Source: Propionibacteriaceae bacterium (lineage in GTDB: Bacteria; Actinomycetota; Actinomycetes; Propionibacteriales; Propionibacteriaceae). Taken from it: a stretch of DNA of 17,240 bases. The notes under the pieces were generated by a model that made no database searches, had not been told where the DNA came from, and was given only the letters and a program-made list of their open reading frames with translations. A program made the translations under genes and the position numbers. Shown piece after piece: positions 14,094 to 17,240 of the stretch (within the stretch, counting starts at the first letter, position 1; the number at the start of each line of letters is the position of its first letter). The stretch lies in the NCBI GenBank assembly GCA_030450535.1, contig JAKDIK010000019.1, positions 1-17,240 on the forward strand, written 5' to 3'.

Positions 14094-15425
14094 CTACTGC
14101 GCCGCGGAATCCACGGCGGGGACGCCGTGCCGCGTGAGGCGCAGACGCGAGGCGCGGCGTCCGTCCAGCTCGATGACGGTGAGCTCGACGTCCTCCATGC
14201 CCGGCTCCTCCGCGTTCACGGCCATCACGGGGGCGCGGACGCTGTCGCCGCGCTCGGGCAGGTGGCCGAGCGCCGCCATGAGATACCCGGCCACGGTGTC
14301 GTACGGGCCCTCGGGCAGCACGAGGTCGTAGCGCTCGGCGAACTGCTCCAGGGTCGTGAGACCGTCCAACTCGTCGGCGATCCCGGCGCCGTCGCTCGAT
14401 TCGAGATCGAATTCATCGGTGATGTCGCCGATGAGCTCCTCGACGAGGTCCTCGATGGTGACGATGCCGGCGGTGCCGCCGTACTCGTCGCGCACCACCA
14501 CGAGGTGGTCGTTGGCGGCCTGCATGATCGACAGGGCCCGCAGAATGCGGACGGTCTGCGGCAAGGACGCGACGGGTCGGACCAGCTGGCTAATCGGGGC
14601 GCTGCGGGCGATGGGGTCGAGGTCGAACAGGTCGCGCACGTGCAGGAAGCCGAGCACGTCGTCGGTGTCGCGGCCCACAACCGGGTAGCGGCTGTGGGAC
14701 CCGTTCGCCACCTCGCGCGCCGCCTTGTAGGCGGGCAGATCGCCGTCGAGGAAGTCCACCTCGGTGCGCGGCACCATCGCCTCGCGCAGGCTCACCTGCC
14801 CCGCCGCGAACACCTCGTCCACGATCTGGCGCTCCTCATCGCCCAGGGTCGCCGAGCTGGAGACCATCGCCCGGATCTCCTCGTCGGTGACCTCCTCGCG
14901 GGAAGCCAACGGGTCTCCGCCCAGCAGCCTCACCACCACGTTCGTCGAGACGCCCAGGAACCAGATGATCGGCCGGGCCACGATGGCGATGACGTTGACC
15001 AGCGGCGCCAGCGCCATCGCGAATACCTCGGCGCGCTGCATGGCGAGCCGCTTGGCCGAGAGCTCCCCGACGACGATCGACACGTACGAGATCGCAACGG
15101 TGATCACCACCAGCGCGAGGGTGGACGCCATCGGCTCGGGAACTCCCCAGCCGACGAGCACGGGCGCCAACTCGCCCGCCAACGTGGCGCCACCGAAGGC
15201 CGCCGACAGAAAGCCCGACAGCGTGACGCCGATCTGCACCGCCGACAGGAACAGGTTGGGATCGGCCGCGAGGCTCGCGACCGTCCGCCCGCGCTTGCCC
15301 CGGGTGCTGAGGCCGCGCACCTGGCTCTCCCGCAGCGAGACCAGCGCCATCTCCGCCGCCGCGAACACCCCACCGATGACGATGAAGAGCAGGATCAGCA
15401 GGATGTTCGAGACGGTCGGATTCAC
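14094..15425 (-). CDS. CNNM/CorC (HlyC) family membrane protein with CBS domains
   Basis: The 443-residue protein has the three-part layout of the CNNM/CorC family. The N-terminal CNNM (DUF21) membrane domain covers about 1-185 and includes GGVFAAAEMALVSLRESQVRGLSTRGKRG, LSAVQIGVTLSGFLSAAFGG and ISYVSIVVGELSAKRLAMQ. Next is a CBS pair, with AMVPRTEVDFLDGD, SRYPVVGRDTDDVLGFLHVRDLF and VVRDEYGGTAGIVTIEDLVEELIGDITDEFD. A C-terminal CorC_HlyC domain follows. Family members are linked to magnesium or other cation transport; the older name hemolysin is misleading. Start GTG 15425 (VNPTVSNILLILLF) is preferred because a TACGCT -10 box ends six bases before it. An ATG at 15488 would overlap the divergent gene's start. 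Followed by the phosphotransferase gene after 39 bases. Confidence 0.92.
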   Translation of the reverse strand: MNPTVSNILLILLFIVIGGVFAAAEMALVSLRESQVRGLSTRGKRGRTVASLAADPNLFLSAVQIGVTLSGFLSAAFGGATLAGELAPVLVGWGVPEPMASTLALVVITVAISYVSIVVGELSAKRLAMQRAEVFAMALAPLVNVIAIVARPIIWFLGVSTNVVVRLLGGDPLASREEVTDEEIRAMVSSSATLGDEERQIVDEVFAAGQVSLREAMVPRTEVDFLDGDLPAYKAAREVANGSHSRYPVVGRDTDDVLGFLHVRDLFDLDPIARSAPISQLVRPVASLPQTVRILRALSIMQAANDHLVVVRDEYGGTAGIVTIEDLVEELIGDITDEFDLESSDGAGIADELDGLTTLEQFAERYDLVLPEGPYDTVAGYLMAALGHLPERGDSVRAPVMAVNAEEPGMEDVELTVIELDGRRASRLRLTRHGVPAVDSAAQ

Positions 15426-15431
15426 CCCGCC

Positions 15432-15437
15432 AGCGTA
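15432..15437 (-). promoter_or_regulatory. -10 box of a leaderless promoter for the CNNM-type gene
   Basis: On the minus strand TACGCT is followed by six bases (GGCGGG) and GTG 15425. It is the same hexamer and spacing as before pit. No useful ribosome site separates them. This supports GTG 15425 over the upstream ATG. Confidence 0.42.
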
Positions 15438-15473
15438 TCGGGGTGCCACCCGGATCGCCGCGCCGTGCTGGGC

Positions 15474-15479
15474 TAGGGT
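15474..15479 (+). promoter_or_regulatory. -10 box of a leaderless promoter for the first glycosyltransferase
   Basis: TAGGGT is followed by seven bases and ATG 15487, with no Shine-Dalgarno sequence. This is the usual leaderless layout. The divergent -10 for the CNNM-type gene is 37 bases away on the other strand, so the two promoters share a very short region. No clear -35 box is seen. Confidence 0.45.
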
Positions 15480-15486
15480 GACGGCC

Positions 15487-16446
15487 ATGGCCCAGCCCCC
15501 GTCCCCGCGCGTCGTCGCCGTGGTGGTGGCCTGGAACCGGCGGGACCTGCTGGCCCGAGCGCTGGACGGCCTCGCCGCCCAGACGCGACGCCCCGATGCG
15601 GTGGTCGTCATCGACAACGCCTCCACCGATGATTCCGCGACGCTGGCGTCCGAACACCTTGTCGTGAGCGAGGTGGTGGGGCTGCCCACCAACACCGGCG
15701 GCGCGGGCGGCTTCGCCGCGGGCATCGCGGTGGCGATGTGCCGCCACGCCGCTGACCTGGTGTGGATCATGGACGACGACACGGTGCCCGAACCGGGTGC
15801 GCTCGCGGCGCTGCTCGATGCGCGAGAGCGGTACGCGGGTGAGGTGGTGGTCGCTGCGTCGCGGGCGGACTGGCACGACGGCCGGGAGCACCCCATGAAC
15901 ACCCCGCGGGAGCGGTTCGGGCTGTCGGCGGCCGAGCGGGCGGCGGCCGACGCGGTGGACGCCAGGGCGGTGCGCTCGGCGTCCTTCGTGAGCATTCTCA
16001 TCGCCGGGGACGCCGTCCACGCGCACGGGCTCCCCCAGGCCGCCTACTTCCTGTGGAATGACGACTTCGAGTACACCGCGCGACTGTTGCGTCACGGCGT
16101 GGGCCTGTACGTGCCGGCGAGCCGCGTGCGGCACCTGACGAAGGTATTCGGTAGTTCGGATGCCGATCCCGGCCCCCGCTTCCGCAACGAGGTGCGCAAC
16201 AAGGTGTGGTTGTTCACGCGATCGGACGCCCTGGGCGTCCGCGACCGTGCGCTCTATCTGGGCTCGACCCTGCGACGCTGGGGCCGGATGCTGGCCCATT
16301 CGTCCGATCGGGGCGCCCTGCTGCGGCACGGCTGGTCGGGTTTGCGCGAGGGCCTGGGATCGCAGCCGACGACGATGGCGGTGCTGGCCAACACCCCGGT
16401 CGCCGACGATGTCGCGTCCGTGGAGCGGGGGGCGGGCCGTGGCTGA
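15487..16446 (+). CDS. GT2 family glycosyltransferase, GlfT1/RfbF-like
   Basis: The 319-residue protein has a GT-A nucleotide-sugar-binding domain. It begins VVAVVVAWNRRDLLARALDGLAAQTRRPDAVVVIDNASTDDS (9-50), followed by NTGGAGGFAAGI (69-80), a phrase characteristic of the GlfT1/RfbF branch. The metal-binding DDD motif lies in LVWIMDDDTVPEP (91-103), and the probable catalytic acidic region in YFLWNDDFEYTARL (187-200). Relatives transfer galactofuranose or rhamnose onto polyprenyl-linked intermediates at the inner face of the membrane. The donor and acceptor here cannot be named. There is no transmembrane segment. The ATG is set by the TAGGGT box seven bases away. The gene overlaps the next glycosyltransferase by 8 bases, so both belong to one cell-surface glycan operon. 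Confidence 0.9.
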   Translation: MAQPPSPRVVAVVVAWNRRDLLARALDGLAAQTRRPDAVVVIDNASTDDSATLASEHLVVSEVVGLPTNTGGAGGFAAGIAVAMCRHAADLVWIMDDDTVPEPGALAALLDARERYAGEVVVAASRADWHDGREHPMNTPRERFGLSAAERAAADAVDARAVRSASFVSILIAGDAVHAHGLPQAAYFLWNDDFEYTARLLRHGVGLYVPASRVRHLTKVFGSSDADPGPRFRNEVRNKVWLFTRSDALGVRDRALYLGSTLRRWGRMLAHSSDRGALLRHGWSGLREGLGSQPTTMAVLANTPVADDVASVERGAGRG

Positions 16447-17240
16447 GACCGCGTTCAGCGTGCTGCTGCCCGTGTACGCCGGGGACGCCGCGGATCACTT
16501 CGCGCGGGCGCTGGCATCGGTGTCGGTCGATCAGCAGCTGCGTCCCTCCGAGATCGTGATCGTGCGCGACGGCCCCGTGGGAGCGGACATCGGCGCCGTC
16601 CTCGCGCGCGCGGCCGCCGGGGAACTGACCGGCGGCGCGGACGTCCGCCTGGTCGAGTTGGAGGCCAACGTCGGCCTGGCCCGCGCGCTGGAGGAGGGGC
16701 TGGCTGCGTGCCGCCACGAGATCGTGGCCCGGGCGGACGCCGATGATGTCTCCCTGCCGCAGCGCTTCGCCGTCCAGGTGCCGCTGGTGTCCGCCGGGCT
16801 CGACCTGCTGTCGGCCGCCATCGTCGAGTTCGCCACCGATGAGTCCGAGCGCGGCCTCGTCCGCACCTGGCCGACCGATGCGGACGCCATCGCGGCCCTG
16901 GCCCGTTTCCAGGACCCGTTCAACCACCCGGCAGTCGTCTATCGCCGGACGGCCGTCGCCGCTGCCGGGGGGTATCAACATCTGGCGCGCATGGAGGATT
17001 ACTGGCTTTTCGCCCGCATGATCGCCGCCGGCGCCAGGGTCTCCAATGTGGCCGAACCGCTCGTGCTCTACCGCGTGGGAGCGGGGGCGTACGCGCGTCG
17101 CGGCGGCTGGACGCTGCTGCGCTCGGAGCTGTCGCTGCAGACGAGGATGCTGCGCACCGGCTTCACGACGCCGATCCAGTTCGTTCGCAACGTGGCGGTG
17201 CGCGGGGTGTGGCGGTTCACGCCGACCGGCCTCCGCAAGG
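16439..17240 (+). CDS. GT2 family glycosyltransferase, AmsE-like, 3' end missing
   Basis: The frame opens at GTG 16439, overlapping the previous stop by 8 bases (GTGGCTGA) with GGAGCGGGG upstream, and stays open to the window end, giving 267 residues. The protein begins FSVLLPVYAGDAADHFARALASVSVDQQLRPSEIVIVRDGP (6-46), then ANVGLARALEEGLAAC (76-91), then the nucleotide-sugar/metal motif ARADADDVSLPQRF (97-110). PFNHPAVVYRRTAVAAAGGY (160-179) and MEDYWLFARMIAAGA (185-199) complete the acceptor side. This order is that of the AmsE-like GT2 subgroup, active in exopolysaccharide and O-antigen synthesis. The sugar is unknown. The remaining residues after VRGVWRFTPTGLRK are outside the window, and family length suggests only a short tail is lost. 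Confidence 0.88.
   Translation, partial: MAETAFSVLLPVYAGDAADHFARALASVSVDQQLRPSEIVIVRDGPVGADIGAVLARAAAGELTGGADVRLVELEANVGLARALEEGLAACRHEIVARADADDVSLPQRFAVQVPLVSAGLDLLSAAIVEFATDESERGLVRTWPTDADAIAALARFQDPFNHPAVVYRRTAVAAAGGYQHLARMEDYWLFARMIAAGARVSNVAEPLVLYRVGAGAYARRGGWTLLRSELSLQTRMLRTGFTTPIQFVRNVAVRGVWRFTPTGLRK

Noticed and set aside
14094..15425. Hemolysin
   Set aside because: The HlyC/TlyC label is historical; CNNM plus CBS plus CorC architecture points to ion transport or its control.
12750..15476. A 908-codon open frame on the plus strand, antisense to the phosphotransferase and CNNM-type genes
   Set aside because: Its translation is Arg/His/Gly-rich with no domain, and both genes on the other strand have clear motifs. 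It is the usual shadow of GC-biased third codon positions.
15426..15488. Earlier ATG for the CNNM-type gene (15488)
   Set aside because: The extension is hydrophilic, overlaps the start of the divergent glycosyltransferase, and contains the proposed -10 boxes of both genes.

Overview
The window is 17,240 bases of very GC-rich, gene-dense chromosome with strongly GC-biased third codon positions. Actinobacterial traits are -10 boxes of the form TAnnnT placed 6-7 nt before start codons, GTG starts, a cytidine deaminase with a CAEC motif, an adenosine deaminase ending its active site in CDNRLMS, and a GlfT1-like glycosyltransferase. I infer a high-GC actinomycete, possibly from the Propionibacteriaceae. 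The genus cannot be fixed from this sequence. Sixteen protein genes cover nearly everything. No gap exceeds about 210 bases. I see no rRNA, tRNA, CRISPR array, insertion sequence, phage gene or complete mobile element.

Left part (1-5763). The 3' part of an SBF-like (bile acid:sodium symporter family) permease converges on a minus-strand run read metG, then an O-methyltransferase, then a tandem carboxymuconolactone-decarboxylase-fold protein. Divergent from metG is a PiT phosphate transporter whose stop codon overlaps the start of a 73-residue two-helix membrane protein. The metG and pit starts both look leaderless, and a GTTCACC word resembling a PHO-box unit sits in the pit promoter.

Centre (5783-12737). 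This is a complete nucleoside uptake and salvage operon on the minus strand: Bmp/PnrA-type lipoprotein, two-domain ABC ATPase, two permeases, cytidine deaminase (cdd) and adenosine deaminase (add). The last ATPase/permease/permease/cdd junctions overlap or nearly touch. Imported nucleosides would be deaminated at once to uridine or inosine forms. A perfect 16-bp hairpin lies between the lipoprotein and ATPase genes. Between cdd and add lies a striking AT-richer element with three copies of one 12-mer, two inverted and two tandem.

Right part (12846-17240). A phosphotransferase of the APH/choline kinase fold and a CNNM/CorC-type membrane protein share the minus strand. Divergent from them start two overlapping GT2 glycosyltransferase genes, GlfT1-like then AmsE-like, the second cut by the window end. 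They probably open a cell-surface glycan locus.

I found no convincing new multi-gene system. The best leads are non-coding: the triple-repeat element at 6905-6968, the intercistronic hairpin, and the leaderless and PHO-box-like promoter architecture.
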